Assembly: GCF_001854325.1 (NCBI RefSeq)
Contig: NZ_CP017755.1
Location: 1,178,001 to 1,242,000 of the forward strand
Length of the DNA: 64,000 nucleotides
Direction: 5' to 3'
DNA from: Cupriavidus malaysiensis
GTDB taxonomy: Bacteria; Pseudomonadota; Gammaproteobacteria; Burkholderiales; Burkholderiaceae
In this document: piece by piece, positions 25,436 to 34,887 of the stretch
How the letters are laid out: each line of letters opens with the position of its first letter
Numbering within the stretch: position 1 is the first letter of the stretch
Notes under the pieces: generated by a model
What the model saw: only the letters and a program-made list of their open reading frames with translations
Database searches by the model: none
Told to the model about the DNA's origin: nothing
Made by a program: the position numbers and the translations under genes

Positions 25436-26152
25436 ATGGAACCGTCCATCTTCGACGTTTTCGGCTTTTCGAGCCAAGGGTGGGGGCCGCTGCTCATGGC
25501 CAGTGCCGCAACGACGTTCGCCGTCGCCGTCTGCGGCCTGCTGGCCGGTGGCGTGTTCGGTGCGCTTGGCTGCTGGGCCAAGGTCGGCGGGCGCCAACCG
25601 CTACCGGCGCTGGCGACGGCGTACACCACAGTGCTGAGGGGGATTCCCGAACTGCTGGTCATCTACCTGTTCTATTTCGGCGGCAGCGCGGCCTTGACCC
25701 GGATCGGAACGTGGATGGGCGCCGGCGGTTTCGTCGGCATCCCGGGAGCCGTCGCAGGCGTGCTGGCGATCGGGATCACGTCGGGCGCCCAGCTGACGGA
25801 AGTCTTCCGCGGCGCCTGCAGCGCCGTGAGCCGGGGCGAGCTCGAAGCGGCGGTGGCATGCGGCATGCCGCGCCTGCTGCGTCTGCGCCGGATCCTGGTC
25901 CCGCTGACCTTGCGCCACGCCATGCCGGGCATCGGCAATGTCTGGCAGATGGTGCTGAAGGCCTCGGCGCTGATTTCGGTCACCGGCGTGGCCGATCTGC
26001 TGGGCCGGGCGCAGGTCGGCGCCAACGCCACCGGCATGCCCTTCGATTTCTTCTTCGCGGCGGCGCTGCTGTTCCTCCTGATCTCCGCATGTACCGGACG
26101 CGCGCTCCGCGCCACGGAACGTTTCTATGCGCGCGGAGTGAGGCAGAGATAA
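25436..26152 (+). CDS. Polar amino-acid ABC transporter permease (HisQ-like)
   Basis: A 238-residue inner-membrane permease of the histidine/opine family. The EAA loop reads GELEAAVACGMPRLLRLRRI followed by LVPLTLRHAMPGIGN, which docks to the ATPase. Five hydrophobic segments are present. The start at 25436 is the first ATG after the amidohydrolase stop; an overlapping TTG at 25430 is possible. Its stop overlaps the next permease start by one base. Confidence 0.93.
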   Translation: MEPSIFDVFGFSSQGWGPLLMASAATTFAVAVCGLLAGGVFGALGCWAKVGGRQPLPALATAYTTVLRGIPELLVIYLFYFGGSAALTRIGTWMGAGGFVGIPGAVAGVLAIGITSGAQLTEVFRGACSAVSRGELEAAVACGMPRLLRLRRILVPLTLRHAMPGIGNVWQMVLKASALISVTGVADLLGRAQVGANATGMPFDFFFAAALLFLLISACTGRALRATERFYARGVRQR

Positions 26153-26889
26153 TGGACGTTCCATTCATCCATGACAGCCTGGCCGCGCTGCTCGAGGGCG
26201 TGCCGCTGACCTTGCAGCTCGCCTCGCTCAGCCTGGCCGCCGGGCTGGTGCTTGCCGTGGTGCTCGCGGCCATGCGCGTCTCGGGGAACGTTGCGCTGAA
26301 CGCACTGGCCAGCGCCTATATCTTCGTCTTCCGCGGTACGCCCCTGCTGGTGCAGATCTTCCTGATCTACTACGGACCGGGGCAGTTTCCATGGATACAG
26401 GAGAGCATTCTCTGGCCCTTTCTGCGCGAACCGTACTACTGCGCGCTGCTCTCGCTCAGCCTGTGCACCGCTGCCTATTCCGGCGAGATCCTTCGCGGCG
26501 GACTGCTGTCGGTACCGCATGGACAGGTCGAGGCGGCTCAGGCGTGCGGCATGCCGTTCCTGCTCCGATGGCGCCGCATCGTGCTGCCGCTGGCCTTGCG
26601 CCAGGCCTTGCCGGCATACGGAAACGAGGTCGTGGCGATGGTCAAGTCGACCTCGCTCGCCTCCGTCATCACGTTGATGGAGGTCACCGGCATCGCCGCG
26701 CGCCTGATCGGCGAGACCTACCGGACGCTGGACGTGTTCGTCATTGCCGGTGCGATCTACCTCACATTGAATCTGCTGCTGACCGCGCTGATCGCGCGTC
26801 TCGAGATGGCACTGCGCCCGGATTCTCGGCCGGCGCGCCATTCCCCCAACCAGGCGGCCGCGGTCGCGAAACCGGAGAAGCGAGCATGA
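26152..26889 (+). CDS. Polar amino-acid ABC transporter permease (HisM-like)
   Basis: The second permease of the pair, 245 residues, with the EAA loop [20 protein letters not shown] followed by [15 protein letters not shown], and the [17 protein letters not shown] segment common to arginine/histidine/octopine permeases. It forms a heterodimer with the preceding protein. TAATG and ATGA junctions on either side show tight coupling. Confidence 0.93.
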   Translation: MDVPFIHDSLAALLEGVPLTLQLASLSLAAGLVLAVVLAAMRVSGNVALNALASAYIFVFRGTPLLVQIFLIYYGPGQFPWIQESILWPFLREPYYCALLSLSLCTAAYSGEILRGGLLSVPHGQVEAAQACGMPFLLRWRRIVLPLALRQALPAYGNEVVAMVKSTSLASVITLMEVTGIAARLIGETYRTLDVFVIAGAIYLTLNLLLTALIARLEMALRPDSRPARHSPNQAAAVAKPEKRA

Positions 26890-27677
26890 ACGGGACATCG
26901 ACCAGGGAGGCGGCGCAGGTGGCGCTGCGTGTCGATCAACTGAAGAAGAGCTTTGGCGGACACGAGGTCCTGAAAGGCGTCTCGATGGATGCCCGCGAAG
27001 GCGAAGTCATCTCGATCCTGGGTTCCTCCGGATCCGGCAAGTCCACCTTGCTGCGGTGTATCAATCTGCTCGAGATGCCGGATCAGGGACGGATCACCGT
27101 CGGCGGCGAGTTGATCCGCATGCGCCAGGTTCCCGGCAAGCCGCTTCGGCCCCTGGACCAGCGCCAGGTCGACCGTATCCGGGCGTCCCTCGGCATGGTG
27201 TTCCAGGGCTTCCATCTGTGGTCGCACAAGACGATTCTGCAGAACGTCATGGAAGCGCCGATCCATGTGCTGAAGCGACCGCGTGCCGAGTGCGAGGACG
27301 AAGCCCTGGCGCTGCTCAGGAAGGTCGGGATCGTGGAAAAGCGCGACTGCTATCCCTCGCAGCTGTCGGGGGGGCAGCAGCAGCGGGCGGCCATCGCGCG
27401 CGCCCTGGCGATGCGGCCGAAGGTCATGCTGTTCGACGAGCCGACGTCGGCGCTCGATCCGGAGCTGGTGGGCGAGGTCCTGAAGGTCATGCGCGAGCTG
27501 GCCGCGGAGGGGCGCACGATGCTCGTCGTCACGCACGAGATGGGATTCGCGCGCGAGGTCTCCGATCGCGTGATCTTCCTGCATCAGGGTGGCATCGACG
27601 ACGAAGGCGCGCCCGAGCAGTTGTTCCGGCACAGCCAATCCGCGCGCTTCCGGCAGTTCATCTCCAGCCACCGATAG
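26886..27677 (+). CDS. Polar amino-acid ABC transporter ATP-binding protein (HisP-like)
   Basis: A 263-residue ATPase. Walker [10 protein letters not shown], the LSGGQQQR signature, Walker B VMLFDEP and the H-loop VTHEMGFA are intact. The [20 protein letters not shown] insertion is characteristic of HisP/OccP-type subunits. The start overlaps the preceding stop by four bases. It energises uptake by the two permeases. Confidence 0.95.
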   Translation: MNGTSTREAAQVALRVDQLKKSFGGHEVLKGVSMDAREGEVISILGSSGSGKSTLLRCINLLEMPDQGRITVGGELIRMRQVPGKPLRPLDQRQVDRIRASLGMVFQGFHLWSHKTILQNVMEAPIHVLKRPRAECEDEALALLRKVGIVEKRDCYPSQLSGGQQQRAAIARALAMRPKVMLFDEPTSALDPELVGEVLKVMRELAAEGRTMLVVTHEMGFAREVSDRVIFLHQGGIDDEGAPEQLFRHSQSARFRQFISSHR

Positions 27678-27711
27678 CCGGTGGTCCATCCGCCCGCAGA
27701 GAGGACGTTAC

Positions 27712-28584
27712 ATGAAAGCGAAAGCGACATTTGCCGCCGCGGCATCCTTGCTGGCCGCCGCGCTGTTCAACCCTTCCACTGCTGCCTTCGCATCGGCCGA
27801 CGGCCATGGCGGGAAGACCATCACGATCGCCACGGAAGGGGCATTCAGGCCATACAACTTCACCAACCCGGACGGCTCGCTGGCCGGGTACGAGATCGAT
27901 TACTACAAGATCCTGTGCGCGAGGATGAAGGTCGAGTGCAAGCTGGTCGTCATCCCGTTCAACAGCCTGATTCCTTCGCTACTCTCCGGGAAGGTGGACG
28001 TGCTGATGTCCGGCTTGTCAGCGACGCCGAAGCGGCGCGAGACCATCGCCTTCTCGGCGCCCTACAGCGCGGTCGGAAGCCGGTTCGTCACCTTGAAGTC
28101 CAGTCCGCTGGCGAAACTGCCGGGAGAAGGAAGCGTCCTCTGGCTGGACAAGGACGCGGCGGGCCTGCAGCGATTCATCGCGGCAATCAAGCCGCAGCTC
28201 GCTGGCAAGGTCATCGGCGTGCAGACGGCCTCGGTGGCGAGCGCCTTCATCGACAAGTACCTGAAGGGTGTCGCCACCGTTCGCGAGTACAAGACCCCGG
28301 AGGAAGCCGACCTGGATCTGCTGTCCGGGCGCATCGACATCACGCTGGTGTCGATGAGCTATATGCAGGGCGCGAGCCGGAAGCCCGCGAACGCCCGCCT
28401 GGCGATGGCCGGGCCGCAGTTGTCCGGAGGGGTATTCGGAGCGGGTGCCTCCCTCGGATTGCGCAAAGGCGATACGGCCCTGCTGGAGCGCTTCGACCAG
28501 GCGATCAAGGCGACCATTGCCGAAGGCGTGACCCGGCAGCTGTCCCTGCAATGGATAGGATTCGATACGACTCCGGCGCCGTGA
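27712..28584 (+). CDS. Periplasmic amino-acid-binding protein (SBP_bac_3)
   Basis: A 290-residue exported receptor of the polar amino-acid family. A signal peptide covers about residues 1-28 (ending FASA). The mature start KTITIATEGAFRPYNFTNPDG and the motif LAGYEIDYYKILCARM are typical; VDVLMSGLSATPKRRETIAFS is the conserved ligand-pocket region. It lacks a lipoprotein cysteine and is free in the periplasm. A GAGG ribosome site precedes it. It hands the substrate to the permease pair and completes the operon. Confidence 0.94.
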   Translation: MKAKATFAAAASLLAAALFNPSTAAFASADGHGGKTITIATEGAFRPYNFTNPDGSLAGYEIDYYKILCARMKVECKLVVIPFNSLIPSLLSGKVDVLMSGLSATPKRRETIAFSAPYSAVGSRFVTLKSSPLAKLPGEGSVLWLDKDAAGLQRFIAAIKPQLAGKVIGVQTASVASAFIDKYLKGVATVREYKTPEEADLDLLSGRIDITLVSMSYMQGASRKPANARLAMAGPQLSGGVFGAGASLGLRKGDTALLERFDQAIKATIAEGVTRQLSLQWIGFDTTPAP

Positions 28585-28621
28585 AGCGATGGCAGGGTGA
28601 AGGCACCCGGCACGCCCTGCC

Positions 28622-29224
28622 TTACGCTCCGCCCTCCACCAGGCTCGCCTCGACCAGCCGCCCGAACAGGGCTTCCTGCCCCGCCGGCAGCAATTCCCGC
28701 AGGACCTCGCGATGCCGGCCGCTGCCCAGCAGCCGCTCGGCGATCCATGCGACCAGGTACAGGGCCGACAGGCAGCCGCCCGCGGTGGCGACGTTGCCGT
28801 CGCAGACGAAGGGACGTTCGTCGCTTGTCACGCCCATGGCGCTCAAGGCGGCGCGGGCGTCGGGATGGGTGGTGGCCCGGTTGTGCGGGAGCAGGCCGAG
28901 CCTGGCGAGGAAGAAGGAGCCGGCGCAGATGGAGCCGATCAGCTGGCGTCGCGGGTCCAGGCGGAAGCTGCCGAGGAAGGCGGCATCGGCCAGCGCCGCC
29001 GGCACGCCTTGCTTGCCGCTGGCGAACAGTACGGCATCGGCATGGTTGGCTTCGTCCAGCCGACCGTGGGGCCGCAGCGCCAGGCCGTTGGCGGAGCGCA
29101 GTTCCGGCTGGCTGCCGAGGATGCGGACCTGCCAGTGCTGGCGCTGGCGGCCGAGGATGTCCCACATCAGGAAGAGATCGATGTCGGTGAACTGCTCGAA
29201 GGCGATGAGTGCGATGGTCTTCAT
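28622..29224 (-). CDS. DJ-1/PfpI-family protein
   Basis: A 200-residue class I glutamine-amidotransferase-like protein of the DJ-1/PfpI group. The nucleophile elbow GSICAGSFFLARLG carries the cysteine at about residue 100, with the upstream acidic residue in FEQFTDIDLFL. Such proteins hydrolyse isonitriles, act as chaperones or deglycases, or serve as regulators when fused to AraC domains; here no second domain is present. It is divergent from a TetR gene with a palindromic operator between, so it is probably its regulated target. Confidence 0.88.
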   Translation of the reverse strand: MKTIALIAFEQFTDIDLFLMWDILGRQRQHWQVRILGSQPELRSANGLALRPHGRLDEANHADAVLFASGKQGVPAALADAAFLGSFRLDPRRQLIGSICAGSFFLARLGLLPHNRATTHPDARAALSAMGVTSDERPFVCDGNVATAGGCLSALYLVAWIAERLLGSGRHREVLRELLPAGQEALFGRLVEASLVEGGA

Positions 29225-29274
29225 GGCGTCGTCGGGTGGCTATGCGAGAATCGCACTCTAGCGACGCAAGGGAG

Positions 29275-29295
29275 GCCATACACAGCCTGTATGGC
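29275..29295. promoter_or_regulatory. TetR operator GCCATACA-N5-TGTATGGC
   Basis: A perfect inverted repeat with eight-base arms in the gap between the DJ-1 and tetR genes, 22 bases before the chosen tetR start codon. Confidence 0.7.
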
Positions 29296-29316
29296 GGCAA
29301 GCATGGCGGCAGACGC

Positions 29317-29868
29317 ATGGCGGCATTGACACGGGACCGGTGGATCCGGGCGGGGCTCGAGGCACTGGACCAGGAGGGATTCCAGGCCGTGTCCGCCGAG
29401 CGCCTGGCGCGCCGGCTGAACGTCACGCGCGGGTCCTTCTACCATCATTTCGACAGCCGGGAGGCCTTCGTGCGCGCGCTGCTGGCCGAGTGGGAGGCCG
29501 ACTACACCGGGCGCATGCTCGCCCACGCCGCGCAGGGGCGCGGCGCGCAGGATATCCTCGCGCGCTACCTGGAGATCGCGGCGCAGAAACGGCCGGGGCG
29601 CGAGGTCGCGATCCGCGCCTGGGCGCTGCAGGACCCGCTGGTGGCCGAATTCCAGGACCGCGTCGACCGCACGCGGCTGTCCTTCGCGCTGTCCGTGTGC
29701 CGCCCGCTGGTGCGCAGCGAAGCCGAAGCCGAGCGGATCGCCCGGGCGGTGCATCTCTGCCTGATCGGCGGCCAGCAGGCGGGCGACCGCCGCGATCCCG
29801 CCGCCTTCGGCGCGCTGCTGCAAGGCGTGGCGGCGCTGGTCGGCGCCGGCCTGGATCCCCGGGACTAG
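29317..29868 (+). CDS. TetR/AcrR-family transcriptional regulator
   Basis: A 183-residue repressor with the TetR helix-turn-helix at about residues 21-45 (AERLARRLNVTRGSFYHHF). The ATG at 29317 leaves the palindromic operator outside the coding region; an earlier ATG at 29242 would place it inside, so I prefer the shorter form. It is divergent from a DJ-1/PfpI gene that it likely represses together with itself. The inducer is unknown. Confidence 0.88.
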   Translation: MAALTRDRWIRAGLEALDQEGFQAVSAERLARRLNVTRGSFYHHFDSREAFVRALLAEWEADYTGRMLAHAAQGRGAQDILARYLEIAAQKRPGREVAIRAWALQDPLVAEFQDRVDRTRLSFALSVCRPLVRSEAEAERIARAVHLCLIGGQQAGDRRDPAAFGALLQGVAALVGAGLDPRD

Positions 29869-30006
29869 CTTCCCCGCAGCGGTCACCACAGGGCAGGGCC
29901 CTCACCACACCTCACCACACCCGGTACACGCGCCCGCTCTGCACCTTCGTCGAATTCCTGCTGGAGCAGGCGGCGCCGCTGCTGGCTTGAGCGGCGGCCT
30001 GGCAAC

Positions 30007-30038
30007 AAAGAAAACGGGGCAACCTTGCGGTTGCCCCG
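30007..30038 (-). terminator. Intrinsic terminator of pstS
   Basis: Nine-pair stem CGGGGCAAC/GTTGCCCCG with a CTTGCG loop; on the minus strand it is followed by TTTTCTTT. It lies about 90 bases after the pstS stop codon. Confidence 0.85.
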
Positions 30039-30131
30039 TGGCTTGGCCGCCGCCGGCCTCACGCACCGGCCGGGCGGCCGGGCGTCAGGCGTGCACGGCG
30101 CGCGTCAGGCTTGCCTCAGCGCGGTGCCGGC

Positions 30132-31157
30132 TCAGCGCATCACCGGCTTGCCGGCTTCGTCCTTGATCTTCGCGGCCCATTGCGCGCGGATCTCCGCGAC
30201 CACCGACTTCGGCAGCGAGATGTAGTCGAGCTCCTGCGCGGCCTGTTCGCCGTTCTTGAAGGCCCAGTCGAAGAACTTGAGCGTTTCCGCGCCTTGCTCG
30301 GCCTTGTCCTGCTTGGTGTGCAGCAGCACGAAGGTCGCGCCGACCACCGGCCAGGCGTCCTTGCCGGGTTCGTTGGTCAGGATCTGGTAGAAGGTCTTCG
30401 ACCAGTTGGCGCCGGCGGCGGCGGCCTTGAAGGTCTCCGTCCTGGGCTCGACCACGGTGCCGGTGGCGTTCTTCATGGCCGTATAGACCATGTTGTTCTG
30501 CTTGGCGTAGGCCCACTCGACGTAGCCGATGGCGCCCGGCAGGCGCTGCACGAAGGCGGCCACGCCGTCGTTGCCCTTGCCGCCGGTGCCGGTCGGCCAG
30601 TTGACGGTGGTGCCTTCACCGATCTTCGACTTCCACTCCGGGCTGACCTTGGACAGGTAGTTGGTCCAGATGAAGCTGGTGCCCGAGCCGTCGGCGCGGC
30701 GCACCACGGCGATGTCGAGGTCCGGCAGCTTGGCCTTCGGGTTCAGCGCGGCGATCTCGGCGTCATTCCACTTCTTGATCTTGCCGAGGTAGATGTCGGC
30801 CAGCACCGGGCCCGACAGCGTCAGCTCGCCCGACTTCACGCCCGGCACATTGATCGCCGCCACCACGCCGCCGACCACCGTGGGGAACTGGAACAGGCCT
30901 TCCTTGGCAAGTTCCTCGTCCTTCAGCGGGGCGTCCGAGCCGGCGAAGTCGACCGTCTTCGCGATGATCTGCTTGATGCCGCCCGAGGAGCCGATGCCCT
31001 GGTAGTTTACCTGGGCGCCGTTGGCCTTCTGGAACGAAGTGGCCCACTTGTTGTAGATGGGGGCGGCGAACGTGCTGCCGGCGCCGGTGATGTCGGCGGC
31101 TTGGGCGGCACTGCTCAGCAGCGCGACGGCGAGGGCGGCGATGGTCGTGAACTTCAT
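30132..31157 (-). CDS. pstS: High-affinity phosphate-binding protein PstS
   Basis: A 341-residue periplasmic receptor for the Pst phosphate ABC transporter. A signal peptide ends at about residue 20 ([10 protein letters not shown]). [14 protein letters not shown] is the family signature, and phosphate ligands lie in [17 protein letters not shown] and [10 protein letters not shown]. It is flanked by a minus-strand terminator and a Pho box with a -10 box. The pstCAB-phoU genes are absent here on both sides, so this is a stand-alone copy, either an extra receptor or a separated one. Confidence 0.96.
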   Translation of the reverse strand: MKFTTIAALAVALLSSAAQAADITGAGSTFAAPIYNKWATSFQKANGAQVNYQGIGSSGGIKQIIAKTVDFAGSDAPLKDEELAKEGLFQFPTVVGGVVAAINVPGVKSGELTLSGPVLADIYLGKIKKWNDAEIAALNPKAKLPDLDIAVVRRADGSGTSFIWTNYLSKVSPEWKSKIGEGTTVNWPTGTGGKGNDGVAAFVQRLPGAIGYVEWAYAKQNNMVYTAMKNATGTVVEPRTETFKAAAAGANWSKTFYQILTNEPGKDAWPVVGATFVLLHTKQDKAEQGAETLKFFDWAFKNGEQAAQELDYISLPKSVVAEIRAQWAAKIKDEAGKPVMR

Positions 31158-31201
31158 GTCTTGTTTTCTCCGGAATGAGACCCGTTGGGACGGGTGACGG
31201 C

Positions 31202-31235
31202 ACGATAGAGGCGCACGATGACGGAAACATGACGG
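31202..31235 (-). promoter_or_regulatory. Pho box and -10 box of pstS
   Basis: On the minus strand two CCGTCAT heptamers (31235-31229 and 31224-31218) are separated by four bases, giving the 11-bp periodicity of a PhoB site (consensus CTGTCAT-N4-CTGTCAT). A TATCGT -10 box (31207-31202) follows ten bases later, in the usual place for a PhoB-activated promoter. Confidence 0.8.
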
Positions 31236-31385
31236 ACACGGCGCCGGCATCACATGCGCACCGGGAATATCCGCGTCCGCGCTGCGGCATTCTGTCGCAG
31301 CGCATCCGGCCGGCCGGGCCGGCTGGTGATAGGCTTGCGCCTTTGCCCGGCCCCCGTCGCGTCTCGTCTCGTTTCGTCTCCCGCC

Positions 31386-32285
31386 ATGCAAGCCAAGGAT
31401 CGTCTGCTCGCCCTCGCCATCGTCCTCGTCTGGGGAATCAATTTCGTCGTCATCAAGGTGGGGCTGGCCGGCATGCCGCCGATGCTGCTGGGCACGCTGC
31501 GTTTCCTGCTGGTGGCCTTCCCGGCGGTGCTGTTCGTGCCCAGGCCGCGCCTCCCGCTGCGCCTGCTGCTGGCCTACGGGGCCACCATCAGCCTGGGGCA
31601 GTTCGCCTTCCTCTTCTACGCCATGGCGGTGGGCATGCCGGCCGGGCTGGCGTCGCTGGTGCTGCAGGCCCAGGCCTTTTTCACGCTGGCCATCGCCGCC
31701 TGGCTGGGCGAGCCGCTGCGCTGGTTCAACCTCGCCGGCATGGCCATTGCCGCCGCGGGACTGGCGCTGATCGGCACGGGCGCGGCGACGGCGTCCGGCG
31801 GAGCGCATGGCGCCATGAGCGTGGCCGGCTTCGTGCTGACCCTGTGCGCGGCGGCGTGCTGGGCCACCGGCAATATCGTCAGCAAGCGCATCGGTCCGGT
31901 CGACCTGGTCGGGCTGGTGGTGTGGGGCGCGCTGGTGCCGATCGTGCCGTTCGCACTGTTGTCGCTGGCCTTCGAAGGGCCGGCACGCATCGCCGCGAGC
32001 CTGTCGCAGGTGTCCGGCGCGGCCGTGTTCGCGGTGTGCTACCTGGCCTTCGTGGCGACGCTGTTCGGCTATTCGATGTGGGGCCGGCTGCTGACGCGCT
32101 ACGCGGCCAGCAAGGTGGCGCCGCTGACGCTGCTGGTGCCGGTGGTGGGCCTGGTCTCGGCCCATTGGCTGCTGGGCGAGGACCTGGCACCGGCGCAATG
32201 GGCGGGCGCGGCGGTGGTGATGGCGGGGCTGCTGGTCAATGTGTCCGGCGCGCGGCTGGGGCTGCGCGCCGCGAAGCGGGCCTGA
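31386..32285 (+). CDS. eamA: EamA-type DMT transporter (O-acetylserine/cysteine exporter-like)
   Basis: A 299-residue drug/metabolite transporter with ten predicted helices in two EamA repeats. The N terminus, [20 protein letters not shown], closely resembles EamA (YdeD), which exports cysteine-pathway metabolites. The ATG at 31386 starts the first helix region properly; the longer frame upstream is unlike the family. It stands alone, divergent from pstS. The symbol reflects sequence resemblance only; the substrate is inferred. Confidence 0.82.
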   Translation: MQAKDRLLALAIVLVWGINFVVIKVGLAGMPPMLLGTLRFLLVAFPAVLFVPRPRLPLRLLLAYGATISLGQFAFLFYAMAVGMPAGLASLVLQAQAFFTLAIAAWLGEPLRWFNLAGMAIAAAGLALIGTGAATASGGAHGAMSVAGFVLTLCAAACWATGNIVSKRIGPVDLVGLVVWGALVPIVPFALLSLAFEGPARIAASLSQVSGAAVFAVCYLAFVATLFGYSMWGRLLTRYAASKVAPLTLLVPVVGLVSAHWLLGEDLAPAQWAGAAVVMAGLLVNVSGARLGLRAAKRA

Positions 32286-32432
32286 GCAAGGCAGGGCGGC
32301 AGGGCCGGGAGGCCAGCGGCTGCCCGGCTTGGCCGGATCGGCTGGAAATCTGTCGGCTCGGGCGCTGCCAGGCGGCACCGCGCTGCGCTGTAATGTCCAC
32401 CTGATCCACAGCGCAGCGCGCGAGGCCGGTCC

Positions 32433-32885
32433 ATGCCCAATCTCCTGATCCGCATTCCCCAAGGCACCTTTCCCGGCACCCATCGCGCCGACCTGGGCCG
32501 CTTGCTGAGCGACGCCGCGGCCACCGCCGAACGGATTCCCGATGACCCGCGCCGGCGCGCCCTGTGCTGGGTGCAGGTCGAGGAGGTGGCGGCGGGCGGC
32601 TGGACCTGCGGCGGCGCCGATCCCGGGGCCGGCCTGCTGCCCTGCGTGGTGCAGGCCTGCGTCCCGGCGGGCGTGCTCGACGACGCGGCACGCGCGGAGT
32701 TCGTGCGCCTGGTGCACGAAGCGGTCCAGGCGGCGCGGCCGGCCGGTGACACGCGGCCGCTGGTCACCTCGGTGCTGCTGCAGGAAGTGCCCGACGGCAC
32801 CTGGGGGGTGAACGGGCGCATCTGGCGCCTGGCGGACTTCGCCGCGGCGGCCGGCTACGCACACCTGCAGCAAACGTCGAGCTAG
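32433..32885 (+). CDS. Tautomerase-superfamily-like protein
   Basis: A 150-residue protein that begins [11 protein letters not shown], so processing would expose Pro-2, the catalytic base of the 4-oxalocrotonate tautomerase superfamily. Its length suggests two fused beta-alpha-beta units as in the longer tautomerase subgroups. The conserved-looking C-terminal [20 protein letters not shown] segment recurs in this subgroup as I know it. It is monocistronic in front of a methyltransferase gene. Substrate unknown. Confidence 0.65.
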   Translation: MPNLLIRIPQGTFPGTHRADLGRLLSDAAATAERIPDDPRRRALCWVQVEEVAAGGWTCGGADPGAGLLPCVVQACVPAGVLDDAARAEFVRLVHEAVQAARPAGDTRPLVTSVLLQEVPDGTWGVNGRIWRLADFAAAAGYAHLQQTSS

Positions 32886-33006
32886 CACTCAGCATGGCAG
32901 TCCGGATACCAGGATGGTTTGCCAACTGGATCTCCCCGCCGGCGTCCCTAGAATGGCCGCAGGCGGCAAGCCTGCCGCATCGCCCGCAGACAAGGAGACC
33001 TCACCG

Positions 33007-33729
33007 ATGCCATCCCGCGCGACCGACGCCGTGCAGAAATTCGATTCCTCCCGTGCCGCCGAGTACGGCGAGCAGAGCCGCATCGCGCTGGCTGGCTACG
33101 ATGCCTGCCATGAACTGGCGGCGTGCATGCTGGCCGCACGGCTCGGCAGTGGCGGCGCGGCCAGCATCCTGGTGGCCGGGGCCGGCGGCACCGGCCAGGA
33201 GGTGCTGACGGCGGCCCGGCTCGAACCCGGCTGGACCTTCACCGCTGTCGATCCGTCGCCCGAGATGCTGGCGCTGACCTCGGCGCAGGTGGCGCAGGCC
33301 GGGCTGTCCGGGCGCGTGCGCAGCGTGCCTGGCTATGTGGCGGACCTCGACCCCCTTGAACGCTTCGACGCGGCGACCTTGATCGGGGTGCTGCACCACC
33401 TCCCGGGCGAGGCGGACAAGGCCGCGCTGCTGGCCGGCATCGCGGCACGCCTGCCCGCCGGCGCGCCGCTGATCCTGGCCTGCAACTACCGGCCCTACGC
33501 CTCGCAGCCGCTGTTGCTGAAGGCATGGGGAGAGCGCTGGCGCATGCAGGGCGCGGACGCGGCCACGGTGGCGGCCAAGCTGGGGCGCATCCAGCAGGGC
33601 GCCGAGCCGCCGGCATCGGAGCAGGTGGTGGCCGATCTGCTCGGGGAGGCCGGCTTCGAGGCGCCGCTGCGCTTCTTTTCCAGTTTGTTCTGGGGCGCCT
33701 GGATCGCCTGCCGGCGGGCGCCGGACTGA
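33007..33729 (+). CDS. Class I SAM-dependent methyltransferase
   Basis: A 240-residue methyltransferase. The SAM-binding glycine motif is VAGAGGTGQE at about residues 59-68, followed by the acidic AVDPSPEML and the LIGVLHHLPG post-motif; the fold is the seven-stranded Rossmann type. An AAGGAG ribosome site precedes the ATG at 33007. The acceptor substrate is not evident. It precedes the convergent LysR gene of the diiron block and need not belong to it. Confidence 0.85.
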   Translation: MPSRATDAVQKFDSSRAAEYGEQSRIALAGYDACHELAACMLAARLGSGGAASILVAGAGGTGQEVLTAARLEPGWTFTAVDPSPEMLALTSAQVAQAGLSGRVRSVPGYVADLDPLERFDAATLIGVLHHLPGEADKAALLAGIAARLPAGAPLILACNYRPYASQPLLLKAWGERWRMQGADAATVAAKLGRIQQGAEPPASEQVVADLLGEAGFEAPLRFFSSLFWGAWIACRRAPD

Positions 33730-33774
33730 GGCGCACGCCGCCGCCGGCGCGCGTGAGGCCGCGCGCGGCTGGCG

Positions 33775-34710
33775 TCAGGCCGCCGCGCCGCCGCTCCTGC
33801 CGTCCTTGCCGCGCAGCCCCGCCAGGGTGCGGCGCGCCACCGCCACGAAGGCACCGACCAGGGCGTTGTCGGTGGCGGCCAGCGAGGCCAGCACCAGCGG
33901 ATAGCGCAGCGTGGTGCGCGCTTGCGCCACCTCCACGTAGACCACGCCGCGGGCCTGCACGCGCGTCATCGCGCGCGGCACGATGGCCACGCCGAGATGG
34001 CCGGCCACGAGCGTGACGATGGACTGCATCTGCGCGGCTTCCTGCACCACGCGCGGGAAGAAGCCGGCGCGCTGGCAGGCGGCCAGGATCACGCCCGAGT
34101 AGCCGGGCCCTTCGGCGAACGGGAAGGCGACGAAGGCTTCCGCGCGCAGCTCCTCCAGCCGCACCCGCTTGCGGCGCGCGAGCGGGTGCTCGGCCGGCAC
34201 CGCCAGCACCAGTTCCTCTTCGCACAGGATGTCCAGGCTGAGGTCGCGGGCCTCGTAGACCGGCGGCACCACCAGCGCCAGGTCGGTGTCGCCGCGGCGC
34301 AGCAGTTCGAGCTGGCGGCCGCTGGTCTCGCCGCTGAGGATCAGCTTGACCGCCGGGTACTCGCGCTGGAAGGTGCGCAGCACCTCGGGCAGCAGGTCCA
34401 GCGCCGCGCTCGGCACGAAGGACAGGCGCAGCGTGCCGAACATGCCGCTGGCGGCCCGGCGCGCGGATTCGATGGCGATCTCGGCCTGCGCGATGGCGCG
34501 CCGGGCCTCCACCAGGAAGACCTCGCCGGCCGGTGTCAGGCGCACCGTGTGGCGGTTGCGGTCCAGCAGGCGCGTGCCGATGGTCTCTTCCAGCTTCTGG
34601 ATGGCCACCGTCAGCGGCGGCTGGGACATGTGCAGGACCTCGGCCGCGCGGCGGAAGCTCAGCAGCTCGGCCACGGCGATGAATTGCTGGAACTGGCGCA
34701 GGTCGGTCAT
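33775..34710 (-). CDS. LysR-family regulator divergent from the diiron gene
   Basis: A 311-residue LysR regulator (CatR/CbnR-like branch) with the helix-turn-helix at about residues 18-40 (RRAAEVLHMSQPPLTVAIQ) and a full effector domain. The ATG at 34710 gives the standard MTDLRQFQQF start; an ATG at 34761 is less typical. It is divergent from the ferritin-like gene with a 177-bp gap that is locally AT-rich and contains a TACATGTA palindrome at 34762-34769. It is the probable activator of 34888-38456. Confidence 0.9.
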   Translation of the reverse strand: MTDLRQFQQFIAVAELLSFRRAAEVLHMSQPPLTVAIQKLEETIGTRLLDRNRHTVRLTPAGEVFLVEARRAIAQAEIAIESARRAASGMFGTLRLSFVPSAALDLLPEVLRTFQREYPAVKLILSGETSGRQLELLRRGDTDLALVVPPVYEARDLSLDILCEEELVLAVPAEHPLARRKRVRLEELRAEAFVAFPFAEGPGYSGVILAACQRAGFFPRVVQEAAQMQSIVTLVAGHLGVAIVPRAMTRVQARGVVYVEVAQARTTLRYPLVLASLAATDNALVGAFVAVARRTLAGLRGKDGRSGGAAA

Positions 34711-34887
34711 GGTGCGGGGCAGGGCGGTGGCGCGCGCCGGGGTCCGCGCGCCGTGATTCATTACATGTATTACGAATGCACACGAATAGTATTTGGAATA
34801 TCACGGCCCGGCAATCTAGAGTAAGCAAAACGCCAGCCGGCCCGGTCCTTGCGCCGAGGCCTGCCGCCTGCCCCCACGGAGAACCCG

